From: Aidingimonas lacisalsi
GTDB taxonomy: Bacteria > Pseudomonadota > Gammaproteobacteria > Pseudomonadales > Halomonadaceae
Assembly (NCBI RefSeq): GCF_008079445.1
Contig: NZ_VRYH01000014.1
Span: 1-39,497 of the forward strand
Direction: 5' to 3'
Length of the DNA: 39,497 nucleotides
The notes under the pieces were generated by a model that saw nothing but the letters and a program-made list of their open reading frames with translations, was not told where the DNA came from and ran no database searches. The translations under genes were made by a program, and so were the position numbers. This document shows positions 1 through 7,382 of this stretch, piece by piece; the first letter of the stretch is position 1, and every line of letters begins with the position of its first letter.

Positions 1-151
1 TAGTGCAACATCCTTGTTTAGGCATTTCCCTCGCCTCACTTGTCCTCACACTAGACGTTAAGTCAGCAGTTGACTGTGCGCTCGCGAACATGGCGTGGAA
101 ATCTCCGCAAAACCTACTGAGATGGACCCCGAATTTTGGTTCTTCGTCACA

Positions 152-751
152 TCATGTGGATTTGGCCTGATCGAGCAGACGCCCCACGGGACTGCCGATC
201 AGGTAGATCATCGCGATGAAGTTGGCCTCGTTCCGGTAGCCGTGTGCGCGTGATCGGGCCGCCTGGAACAGACCGTTCATACCTTCCAGACGGGCGTTGG
301 TCAGGCCGGAGATCCAGCGCAGCTTTTCCTTGATCACCCAGGCATCGCCGGTGGCCCCCTGATCGGCTACCAGCTCCTGGAGGGCAGCGATCTGCTTGGC
401 CGTCAGGTTGCCGTTATCCAGGGTCTTCAAGACCGCCCACCGGAGGGCTTTGGGATGCCCCTTCTCACGGCCTTCTTTCTTGCGGACCCCATCCAGCGCC
501 TTGGTGAAGGTCTGCACGATGTGGAACCAATCGACCGTCACCTCGGCGTTGGGGAGATTCTCGGCAACGCCGCTCAGGAAGGCCTGAGACATGTCGCAGA
601 CCACCTCGACCACGTTGTCTGGGTCGCCTCCATGCGCCGCCAGGAAGGCGCTGAAGGCCGTGATGGCGGCCTTGCCATGGCCCGGAACGGCGAAGATCAC
701 CGGCTCGTGCTTGCGCTGCATGTCGAGAAACACCGTGATCATTGTCGAGAT
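152..751 (-). pseudogene. ISL3-family transposase, 5'-truncated
   Basis: This frame encodes the central and C-terminal part of an ISL3-family DDE transposase, which cuts and joins insertion-sequence ends. Seen: the beta-strand TVFLDMQRKHEPVIF leading into the DDE core, VVCDMSQAFL with the second catalytic aspartate, VDWFHIVQ with the conserved WFH motif, and NARLEGMNGLFQAARSRAHGY with the late glutamate. ISL3 transposases are usually about 400 residues. Here the zinc-finger/HTH N-terminus and first catalytic region are missing, and the frame abuts IS30-type sequence at about 750. A methionine near 742 gives an apparent start, but I regard it as internal. Not expected to be active. Confidence 0.8.
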
Positions 752-981
752 GCAGCTTAAGACAGCGGCGAGACTGGCAACGTGTCAGTCGGGCTCGGTA
801 CCCGGCGAGACTGGCGTCATAGTGCTTGCCAGGACGGACCCGTGTGGCGTACCAGCTCCCGGGAGATGGTGCTGGGTGCACGACCCAATTGGCGTGCGAT
901 GGCGCGGATCGAGTGGCTGATAAGCATCAGCATGATAGCCGCTCGGTCTGCCGCAGTGAGGTGGCAATAACAGTGAGTCAT
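752..981 (-). pseudogene. IS30-family transposase N-terminal fragment, frameshifted
   Basis: From an ATG at 981 the frame reads MTHCYCHLTAADRAAIMLML and then IRAIARQLGRAPSTISREL. This is the N-terminal helix-turn-helix that IS30 transposases use to bind terminal repeats. The frame closes soon after RHTGPSWQAL. The expected continuation (YDASLAGYRARLTRCQSRRC, then KLHLDN) is in another frame, so there is a frameshift near 830. The fragment ends where the ISL3-type coding sequence begins. The catalytic DDE domain is absent. Confidence 0.75.
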
Positions 982-1269
982 GGCAGCACCATACCGGATG
1001 GGTCGGGTGTTGCACTTGCTCATTGAGACCGCCCAGCCTCGGCTGGCTGCCACCCTCGTTGCCTTATGGATTCCCCCCTCCGCTGCCGTGGTGCATTCGG
1101 CTTCTGACGTTCTGTGCAGCCGTCTTCTAAAAATGACACCTCCCGGGCTCTCTATGGAGCTGGTTTTCCGTAAAGAAACCGCGCAAATCTTTCTATGTAC
1201 AGAAAAGGTAGGATTGATTTCTATGATGCCTGAGCATCGACAGCCATGGCGGCCGGGTCAGCGGAGGGA

Positions 1270-1405
1270 GGGCGAGAGACCTTCAGGAAGGACACGCTAA
1301 GGGCTTGGGAGGACTACCGGCTTGCACGCGACCGCTGACGACGTGGCTGGCTAATTGGGGGACGGATAACGAAGGTGCCGCCCCTCCCCCAGCATGTCGA
1401 AATCA
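1270..1405 (+). pseudogene. CopG/RHH-like antitoxin remnant, twice frameshifted
   Basis: Three successive plus-strand frames give TFRKDTLRAWEDYR, then TGLHATADDVAG, then WLANWGTDNE followed by a proline-rich tail. Read in order they resemble the C-terminal half of a small ribbon-helix-helix antitoxin type that ends in a WL-x-x-WGTDNE-like motif; I recall this family from memory. No single open frame or start codon joins the pieces, so it would be a decayed gene. It converges on the yhaV stop. The rest of 1054-1402 shows no coding signal I recognise. Confidence 0.35.
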
Positions 1406-1900
1406 AGGCTCATCATCCTCTGCCTCCAGAAGCGCTTTGATGTGTTCGCCATCACTGATGGCCGCTCTCCACAAGTCATTCCAGCTATCCGGTGGGTTAC
1501 CGTTCTGGAGCATCTTCCGGAAGACAGCGTAAGCGTCCTGTTTGCTGTCATAGGCGCGCTTGGTGGATTCGTCGTTGACCCAGGCGTAGATGAGGATCTT
1601 GCTCGCAAGGTCGTAACGAAAGAAAAGCCGGTACTGCTGGTAGAACTTTGCCCGGCACCAATGGGTGTGCTCAGCCCCGAGGGTGTTTCCTTGGCGATAC
1701 TGAGGGCCTGCCGGGTCCTGTGGGATGTCGTTCTTGGCCAGCTTCACAATCGCCGCCAGACGCTTGGTGGCCGGTTTGCTGCGATATCCGAGCGGATCCT
1801 TTTCCTGGAGTCGCTTCACCTTACTGGTGAGCGCATCGACCTGCTCCAGGAATAGCGGATGTGCGTAGATCGTCCATCCGTTTATCCCCAGAGGACTCAT
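1403..1900 (-). CDS. yhaV: YhaV-type toxin, mRNA endonuclease
   Basis: 165 residues, close to the length of E. coli YhaV (about 154). Conserved blocks seen: INGWTIYAHPLF near the N-terminus, SKPATKRLAAIVKLA, YRLFFRYDLASKILIYAWVN, and KQDAYAVFRKMLQNGNPP near the C-terminus. The family is a RelE-superfamily ribosome-dependent RNase that halts growth when free of its antitoxin. The ATG at 1900 overlaps the prlF stop in ATGA, so the two are translationally coupled with the antitoxin first. The frame is intact, and I expect a working toxin. Its place among broken elements fits a mobile addiction module. Confidence 0.92.
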   Translation of the reverse strand: MSPLGINGWTIYAHPLFLEQVDALTSKVKRLQEKDPLGYRSKPATKRLAAIVKLAKNDIPQDPAGPQYRQGNTLGAEHTHWCRAKFYQQYRLFFRYDLASKILIYAWVNDESTKRAYDSKQDAYAVFRKMLQNGNPPDSWNDLWRAAISDGEHIKALLEAEDDEP

Positions 1901-2232
1901 GTGTCGTTGTCATCCTCTGACAGTTCCTCATCGAGGTCTACCTCAATGCCTGCCGTCAGGCGTTCGGCCTCGGCAAAGGTGCTGGCAGTGACAGGACGAA
2001 TGTTTTCCGGGTGCTCCTTCAGATCGCGCTCCAGGAAGGCCAGGAAGCTCGCCATCACGGGGTCTTGGCTGGACTCATCGCGGGCGCGAGAGAGCACCAC
2101 TTCCCCATCGGGGCGAATCATGTAGTGAATCCGATCGCGGCGCTTCAGCTTCAGCGCACGACGAACCGATAACGGAACGGTGGTCTGATAGCGATCCGTC
2201 AGGGTGGAGTCATCCTCAATGGTCGTGTTCAT
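1897..2232 (-). CDS. prlF: PrlF-type antitoxin (AbrB/SpoVT fold)
   Basis: The chosen start is the ATG at 2232, preceded by GGAGG with good spacing, giving 111 residues. A longer in-frame start at 2271 would run through the operator-like repeats. Residues about 8-50 (LTDRYQTTVPLSVRRALKL, then RDRIHYMIRPDGEVVLSRA) are a swapped-hairpin AbrB-type DNA-binding domain. The rest is acidic and helical (FLAFLERDLKEHPENIRP) and ends in a run of Glu and Asp, as expected for the part that covers the toxin. PrlF neutralises YhaV and represses its own operon with it. The 4-base ATGA overlap with yhaV supports one operon. Confidence 0.9.
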   Translation of the reverse strand: MNTTIEDDSTLTDRYQTTVPLSVRRALKLKRRDRIHYMIRPDGEVVLSRARDESSQDPVMASFLAFLERDLKEHPENIRPVTASTFAEAERLTAGIEVDLDEELSEDDNDT

Positions 2233-2250
2233 GATTAGCCTCCACTCATT

Positions 2251-2295
2251 GGCAATGCAAAAGTAATGCACTTAAGGTAATGCAACCGCATTGCC
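2251..2295 (-). promoter_or_regulatory. Candidate PrlF-YhaV operator repeats
   Basis: Upstream of prlF, AATGCA occurs three times on the plus strand (2254-2259, 2265-2270, 2279-2284). The outer GGCAATGC at 2251-2258 is the exact inverse of GCATTGCC at 2288-2295. Repeated TGCATT on the gene strand close to an antitoxin start suggests the autorepression site. No binding data are implied. Confidence 0.5.
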
Positions 2296-2434
2296 CCGTC
2301 AATGACAGGGAAAGCAATCAATAGGTCCCGGCACGACACCCTATTCTGGTGTGGTTCCCAATATACGACCATTCTGTAAAGAAAACGAAGGTGTCTTTGA
2401 AAGTGGTATTATCCCACTTCATTCATCAGAGGGA

Positions 2435-2830
2435 ATGAGGTGGGATAACGGCGGTGCTCGCTCGCTGGGTATGCCTACCGTATTGGACTGTTTTATCCAG
2501 CAGGCGATGGCCTAGGTGGTCCAGGCAGACCGGTAGTCCCGCTTCCACCCACTCAGTTATGGCTTTAGCCCGGGACGTTCCGCACACCAGGCGATTCGAT
2601 ACGCACAACGCTGCGCCCGGTAGAGCCGGAACAGAGTTGTGGTTGTGGACCTGGGCCTCGACGCCATCTTCGACCGGGGGAATCATGATCACCTGATAGC
2701 ACGGTTGAAACAGCGTACGCCGGACAAGCCAATGCTCAGGCTGATCAACCGGCACCTGAAGGCAGGTGTTCGGGCCCACGGCTGCCGAATACCGACGCAG
2801 GAAGGTGTTCCTCAAATCAGCGCTTCCCTA
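2435..2830 (+). pseudogene. Group II intron reverse transcriptase (LtrA-like) remnant
   Basis: One plus-strand frame, broken by three in-frame stops (TAG near 2512, 2533 and 2621), reads GGARSLGMPTVLDCFIQQAM, then LSYGFSPGRSAHQAIRYAQR, then VVVVDLGLDAIFDRGNHDHL, then RHLKAGV and PTQEGVPQ. These are reverse-transcriptase blocks in the order of LtrA proteins: GIPTVxDR, YGFRPGRSAHQA, DIDLxxFFDxVNHD and TxxGTPQGG. The catalytic YADD block and the maturase part are missing after about 2820. It is a dead fragment. An open frame on the minus strand here (2426-2815) is its antisense shadow. Bases 2300-2430 show no gene. Confidence 0.8.
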
Positions 2831-2855
2831 CTCCGTCACTCTTGCAATAGGTGCA

Positions 2856-3617
2856 TCAACGGTGATCGTCCAACACCTGCGAGTATAGTGAACAGTCGGC
2901 GAAATAACAGCTACAGGACACTTCGATCAGGCCCGGCCGGTCAAGCACAATAATATTGCCGCGATGGTAGCTGATCAACGCCCGTTTTTGCAGCACCGTT
3001 GCAGCCTGGGTGATGCCGGCACGTCTGACACCCAGCATCGCTGCAAGGAATTCATGGGTCAGCTGCAGCCTGTTGGAGCCGGCACGATCCTGGGTCATCA
3101 GCAACCAGCGCGCCAGCCGTGCCTCGACTTGGTGGAAGTGCGTGCAGGCAGCCGTTCGGGCGAGCTGATTCATGAGCACATAAAGGTAGCGTTGCAGCCG
3201 CTGCTGCAGCACGGGACAGTATGGCAGCAGACGCTGAAATCGAGTGGCATCCATACGCAGCGCCATGCCGGCGCCTTGCACCAGTGCACACAGCGGAGAT
3301 TCCTCAACGCCGAGGAGCAGCGACACCCCCATCATGCCCTCACGCCCCGCCATTGCCACTTCCAATCGATCGCCGCCGTCGAGACTGACGATCAGCGAAA
3401 TGAAACCATCGACGGGAAAGTAGACCTGCTCGATGAATCCGCCCGGCTCAACCAGTACCTCACCAAACATCAGGGTTACAGGCTCACAATCGGCCATGAA
3501 GGCAGCATGCTCATTCGAAGGCAGCTCGCGAAGCAGCTGATTGGCAGCGGGAAAAACAGGGCGGGGGGCCATGGCTGCTCCGGCGTCGACGTACTTGGCA
3601 AGCGGCATGAAAAACAC
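2856..3617 (-). CDS. Crp/Fnr-family transcriptional regulator
   Basis: 253 residues. Residues about 35-145 form a cyclic-nucleotide-binding-type beta barrel (GEVLVEPGGFIEQVYFPVDG, then GGDRLEVAMAGREGMMGVSL). The arginine-serine phosphate cassette of cAMP-binding CRP is not evident, so another signal is likely. The C-terminal winged helix contains LTHEFLAAMLGVRRAGITQA as the recognition region. It ends in a small CSCYF cysteine motif, also present as CECYAV in the next gene; I saw no four-cysteine Fnr signature. An in-frame ATG at codon 4 or 16 could be the true start. Its target is unknown. Confidence 0.8.
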   Translation of the reverse strand: MFFMPLAKYVDAGAAMAPRPVFPAANQLLRELPSNEHAAFMADCEPVTLMFGEVLVEPGGFIEQVYFPVDGFISLIVSLDGGDRLEVAMAGREGMMGVSLLLGVEESPLCALVQGAGMALRMDATRFQRLLPYCPVLQQRLQRYLYVLMNQLARTAACTHFHQVEARLARWLLMTQDRAGSNRLQLTHEFLAAMLGVRRAGITQAATVLQKRALISYHRGNIIVLDRPGLIEVSCSCYFADCSLYSQVLDDHR

Positions 3618-3767
3618 ATGATGATTTCAATGTCGACTGCAGACCGAGATCCTAAGAGACTGCGCTCAGGCGATATAACTGCAGGTTAGCATGATGTAAA
3701 ACACGCGTCGGCACGCTAGCACACATAGACGATGCAAGAGGAGTATGGCGCGGTGTATAGGTAAGGA

Positions 3768-4487
3768 TCACATCACGGCTCGGCCATCCAGCAAACGATC
3801 GTACTCGCATTTGACGACTGCGTAGCACTCGCAGGCCTTGCCTTCGAGACGCATCCTGTCGAGCACGGTGATATGTCCACGATGATAGTCAATCAGCCCC
3901 GCCCGCTGGAGCTTGCCTGCCGATTCGGTCACGCCTTCCCGACGCACGCCCAGCATATTCGCGATCAGTTCTTGGGTCATGATCAACTGGTCACCCGGCA
4001 GGCGGTCCAGACTCAGTAGCAGCCAGCGACAGAGCTGCTGGTCGACAGTGTGATGGCGATTGCAGACCGCCGTCTGAGCCATTTGCGTCAATAACGCCTG
4101 GGTATAGCGAAGCAGCAGCCTCTGCATCACACCGCCACGATAGAACTCATCCTTGAGGCTCTGCCCCTCGAGACGGTAGGCCTCGCCGGCACTCTGCACG
4201 ATAGCCCGACTCGGCGTCGTCTCACCGCCCATGAACAATGACACGCCAACAATTCCTTCATTACCGACCACCGCGATTTCCGTCGAGGCACCGTTTTCCA
4301 TCACGCAAAGCAGCGAAACGATGGCATCCAGGGGGAAATAGGCATGCTGCATCACGCTGCCGGATTCACACAACGACTTCCCCAACGGCAACGTCACTCG
4401 CTCAAGATGGGGTAGCAGCCGCGCCAGTTCGTCATCCGGCAATAGTGCCAGCAACTGGCTCCGAGGGTTGAACTGTGGTACCGACAT
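3768..4487 (-). CDS. Crp/Fnr-family transcriptional regulator, paralogue
   Basis: The ATG at 4487 is chosen (MSVPQFNPRSQLLALLPDDE) because GGGAGG lies eight bases upstream; the frame could extend to 4634, but that stretch is not family-like. The product is 239 residues. The N-terminal barrel includes LGKSLCESGSVMQHAYFPLD and STEIAVVGNEGIVGVSLFMG. The C-terminal wing carries MTQELIANMLGVRREGVTES and YHRGHITVLDRMRL, then CECYAV. It is clearly related to the regulator at 2856-3617, the two sharing the YHRG-I-VLDR turn and cysteine tail. Both are on the same strand, separated by about 150 bases, so they probably came from a duplication or were acquired together. Confidence 0.8.
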   Translation of the reverse strand: MSVPQFNPRSQLLALLPDDELARLLPHLERVTLPLGKSLCESGSVMQHAYFPLDAIVSLLCVMENGASTEIAVVGNEGIVGVSLFMGGETTPSRAIVQSAGEAYRLEGQSLKDEFYRGGVMQRLLLRYTQALLTQMAQTAVCNRHHTVDQQLCRWLLLSLDRLPGDQLIMTQELIANMLGVRREGVTESAGKLQRAGLIDYHRGHITVLDRMRLEGKACECYAVVKCEYDRLLDGRAVM

Positions 4488-4759
4488 CCCAAGCCCTCCC
4501 TTGTTCGCCAGCGTCGGGCGACTACGTACGTCACCAAACGGATAATGATCGCGCCCTGTTGTCAGGCCTTTAACAGTATAGGGTGACTGGCGACATTCTA
4601 TGTTCGTTAGCGTACATAGTGAAGCCGCAGCCATGACTAATCTCTTGCCTACTAGCTGTCCAGACTAATCTGCCTGTCCGTTACCAGCCACTGGTATTGC
4701 AATGACGGAGTGAGACATGCGCCAAAGATTGACGACAATACCGACGCTGGGCCAAGCAC

Positions 4760-5746
4760 TTGACTGCTCCTCGCCCTGAAGAGGGTGTCGCAAATCGCTT
4801 AACGACTCATGACTCAACAGGCCCTCTGCGATGCCGAGGATGGGAACATGACAATGCCGGGCACCGGGGTAGCCGAGATCATTTCCCTCGTCAGGCAAAA
4901 CGCCCCAGGTATCTCCACCAGAGGACCCATAAAATACGATATAGGCTCAGCGCTACCGCGCGAGCCAAGTTGTAGGCCAGGGCATGCAAGGCAAACTCTC
5001 GCTTAACGCCAGCAAGCTCCCGGCGTCGGAAGCGAGGCAGCCCCTGTTGCTGACGTAGTCGTGAAAAAACCGGCTCGACCATGGCCTTTCGTTGTCGAAA
5101 TACGGTCTGAGCACCCGGATGTGTCATGATCTGCTGCAGTGCCAGGCATGCGGTCGATGTCCCGGTCCTGGCCAGAACAGTACGAGCCAGGTCTTCGACA
5201 AACGTCTGAGATAGTGCCTGTTCATGCAGACAGATCAAGCGTCCGATGTTGGCATGATCGGAGGCAATGCCTCCGGTCACCCACATGGCGCCCAGATCAA
5301 CACGTGCCAGCCGTTCCAGCGAGCGCAACGATGAGACCCCGTGCATGATCCCGTAGAGAATCAACCCCATCATCGCGCGTGGCGCATAGGGTGCGCGCCC
5401 TGTGGCGGCATAGCGATCCTCGAAGGGCGTCCAATCCTGGGCATCCAGCAGGTTGGCCACCACAAAAGGAGCGCGAACCCCTGACTGCTACAGATGATCT
5501 TCAAGCGGTGTCATGCCCAGGAAAATCGCCTTGGCATCACCTTGTATGAAGCGCCGTCCTGACGAAGCTGCCGAGACGCGGGAAGACGGAGTGGCAGAGG
5601 CAGGTGATGCCTGAAAAAGCACGAATTGCCTGTCATCGGGTGTGGGCATACATGCTGTCGACACAGTAAGCTCTCAGGCAGATAAAATAGTCATTTTACG
5701 GCTTTGCCCCTTTCGCGACACCCTCTTCAGGGCGAGGAGCAGTCAA
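4760..5746 (-). mobile_element. Internally deleted IS1182-family element
   Basis: A 32-base sequence at 4760-4791 (begins TTGACTGCTCCTCGCC) recurs as a perfect inverted copy at 5715-5746. These are the ends of a 987-base element holding the broken transposase at 4891-5547. The stretch beyond 5746 encodes an IS30-type transposase fragment, so the element probably landed in that older element. No clear target duplication is visible outside the repeats. Confidence 0.75.
4891..5547 (-). pseudogene. IS1182-family transposase, in-frame stop and internal deletion
   Basis: The conserved IS1182 N-terminus is visible: AIFLGMTPLEDHL, then an in-frame TAG, then SGVRAPFVVANLLDAQDWTP and TGRAPYAPRAMMGLILYGIM. 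After LARTVLARTG the sequence jumps to THPGAQTVFRQRKAMVEPVF, a C-terminal region, and ends with FALHALAYNLARAVALSLYR. The central DDE core of roughly 200 residues expected between these is gone. With the stop near 5490 and the deletion, the protein cannot catalyse transposition. The terminal repeats are intact, so it could still be moved in trans. Confidence 0.85.
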
Positions 5747-6058
5747 AGCCCTGGCGGCTCCCTGGACCGTAATGCACGGCAGCCAGGCGGCCTGCAGGTA
5801 TCCGCTCCGACTCTCAACCAGCATCACCAGACCCGATGCCTTATGGCTCTTGAGCACCGTGTCGCCTTCCCAATGGCCAATGAACAAACGGTCTTCCACT
5901 TGGGCAAGGCGATGCTCTATTCCCACACGATGGAGGATCTTGCCGAGGCCGACTCGTTTGGCCAAATGGCGATGATAACGACGCTGCTGAGGTAGCCGCA
6001 GCGCCTTCCAGAGATCGCCGACATGGGCCTTGTCGGCGAGCTTGTCGATCACGCCGCC
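5747..6058 (-). pseudogene. IS30-family transposase central fragment
   Basis: The frame reads DKAHVGDLWKALRLPQQRRY, then RVGIEHRLAQVEDRLFIGHW, then EGDTVLKSHKASGLVMLVES. This is the start of the DDE domain of IS30 transposases (consensus GHWEGDT). It breaks at about 5747, where the IS1182-type terminal repeat begins, and no C-terminal half is recognisable left of 4760. It differs from the IS30 remnant at 752-981. Upstream, 6059-6359 has no open gene; a short minus-strand stretch near 6110 (ERLANARNDFQHQ) faintly recalls TnpB but is too short to call. Confidence 0.75.
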
Positions 6059-6359
6059 CCAGGCCGCATCTGTTGGTGCTGGAAGTCGTTGCGGGCGTTG
6101 GCCAGCCGTTCGTGGAATCAGGAGAAGACCTGGAACAGACGCGTAAACGCTATTGTTGGTTGCACAATCCCTCTATCCCGCAAAAGACACTGCACCATCA
6201 AGCATCGATTACAACAATGAAAAGCGCCGGTTGGCCCCATATCTAGAGAAGCATGAACGCCATTGCTGAATCGGAGTCAAGGTGAGGTGAGGGACTTTGG
6301 CTCCATTTGTCCAAATGCTCACTCCAACTGGACCACTTCACCCTGCTATTAGGTGAGTT

Positions 6360-7271
6360 TCAGGAACCGGGCTCAATAGCAAGCATGGCTTCACGCAGTT
6401 GCTCCACCAGCACGGCAGTGGCCATCGGCAGGGCTCGGTCACTGTGGGTACACAACACCAGCCGGGCCTTGGCGATATGACGATCCTTAAGCGGCTTGAA
6501 CAGTAATTCGCCTTGAGCCAGTTCCCTGGCGACGTCGAGCCGATTGAGAAAGGCAATCCCCAAGCCGGCGCGTGCCAGCGACTTCAGGCCGAGAATACGA
6601 TTGCCTGTCGCCAATGGGTCCAGTTCGATATCCGCCGCAGCCAACACCTGTTGCAGCGTCGAACCGTGGAACATCTCGTTACCGGGCAAGATCGCTGGAT
6701 AGGATTGGCATTCCCGAAGCCACAAGGCTTCTCGCTCGGCCAAGGGATGGTGTGGGGCCAATACCGCTCCGAATTCCAACTCCACCTTCTCGAGAAATCG
6801 AACCTTGGGCGTCGCTGGGGGATTCATACATAGGCCAATGTCGGCATCACCACTCACGACTTGCTCGAGTATGTCGTCAGTCAATCCAGTGACCATCATG
6901 AAACGTATCCGCGGGAAACTGCCACTGAATTCAGACAGCACACGAGGTAACAACTGGTCAGTCAGTGATTCGATCGTGGCGACACGCACCTCGGCACAAC
7001 CGGTGCCACGAATCTCCCCCAGGTACTCCTGCAGACGGCGTTCGTCGCGCTGCCACTGCTGCACCTGATAGAGAATCAGCTCTCCTGCCGGTGACAGCCG
7101 TAACCCACGCGGCAACCGCTCAAACAGAGGGACCCCCAACTCGTCCTCCAGTCTGAGAATCTGCCGGTTGATCGCCGAAGCGGCCACATGCAACTGCTCG
7201 GATGCCTTGCGCAGCGACCCTTGTCGTGCCACCTCCTCGAAATAGCGAAGCCCGGGCAGCAACAGGTTCAT
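6360..7271 (-). CDS. LysR-family transcriptional regulator
   Basis: The ATG at 7271 (MNLLLPGLRYFEEVARQGSL) has GGGAGG upstream and gives 303 residues. Residues 5-65 are the LysR winged helix-turn-helix (RKASEQLHVAASAINRQILR, then LEDELGVPLFERLPRGLRLS). The rest is a two-lobe periplasmic-binding-type effector domain (GDADIGLCMNPP, then GRILGLKSLARAGLGIAFLN-like region). The gene is divergent from the permease gene at 7383 across about 110 bases, the usual LysR arrangement. It probably controls the permease-amidohydrolase-exporter unit in response to a substrate or product of that pathway. Confidence 0.9.
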   Translation of the reverse strand: MNLLLPGLRYFEEVARQGSLRKASEQLHVAASAINRQILRLEDELGVPLFERLPRGLRLSPAGELILYQVQQWQRDERRLQEYLGEIRGTGCAEVRVATIESLTDQLLPRVLSEFSGSFPRIRFMMVTGLTDDILEQVVSGDADIGLCMNPPATPKVRFLEKVELEFGAVLAPHHPLAEREALWLRECQSYPAILPGNEMFHGSTLQQVLAAADIELDPLATGNRILGLKSLARAGLGIAFLNRLDVARELAQGELLFKPLKDRHIAKARLVLCTHSDRALPMATAVLVEQLREAMLAIEPGS

Positions 7272-7382
7272 GCAATCCTCCCACTGTTGCCTTTTCGGCA
7301 ACGATGAATGCAAAACATTATTATGGACCAGAACGGAAAGGCACCGCTAGGGTGACAGGACACCACAACAACAAGAGGCTCC

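Larger units (their letters stand above)
2..1016 (-). mobile_element. Broken IS30-type element, candidate ends
   Basis: The 12 bases at 2-13 (AGTGCAACATCC) and the reverse complement of 1005-1016 (AGTGCAACACCC) match at 11 of 12 positions and face inward, as terminal repeats would. The right-hand one lies just upstream of an IS30-type transposase start at 981. The spacing of about 1 kb suits an IS30-family element. The interior is not one gene: the IS30 coding part stops near 752 and ISL3-type coding sequence takes over. The boundaries are inferred from the short repeat only. Bases 14-151 hold nothing else I recognise. Confidence 0.4.

Noticed and set aside
2426-2815. Open frame of 129 residues on the minus strand
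   Set aside because: It is antisense to the recognisable reverse-transcriptase remnant on the plus strand, has no ribosome site or family signature, and is best seen as its shadow.
4488-4634. N-terminal extension of the second Crp/Fnr gene
   Set aside because: The extra 49 residues do not look like the family, and a good ribosome site precedes the internal ATG at 4487.
6060-6230. TnpB-like fragment on the minus strand
   Set aside because: Only about 13 residues resemble TnpB and the frame is broken; too short to support a call.
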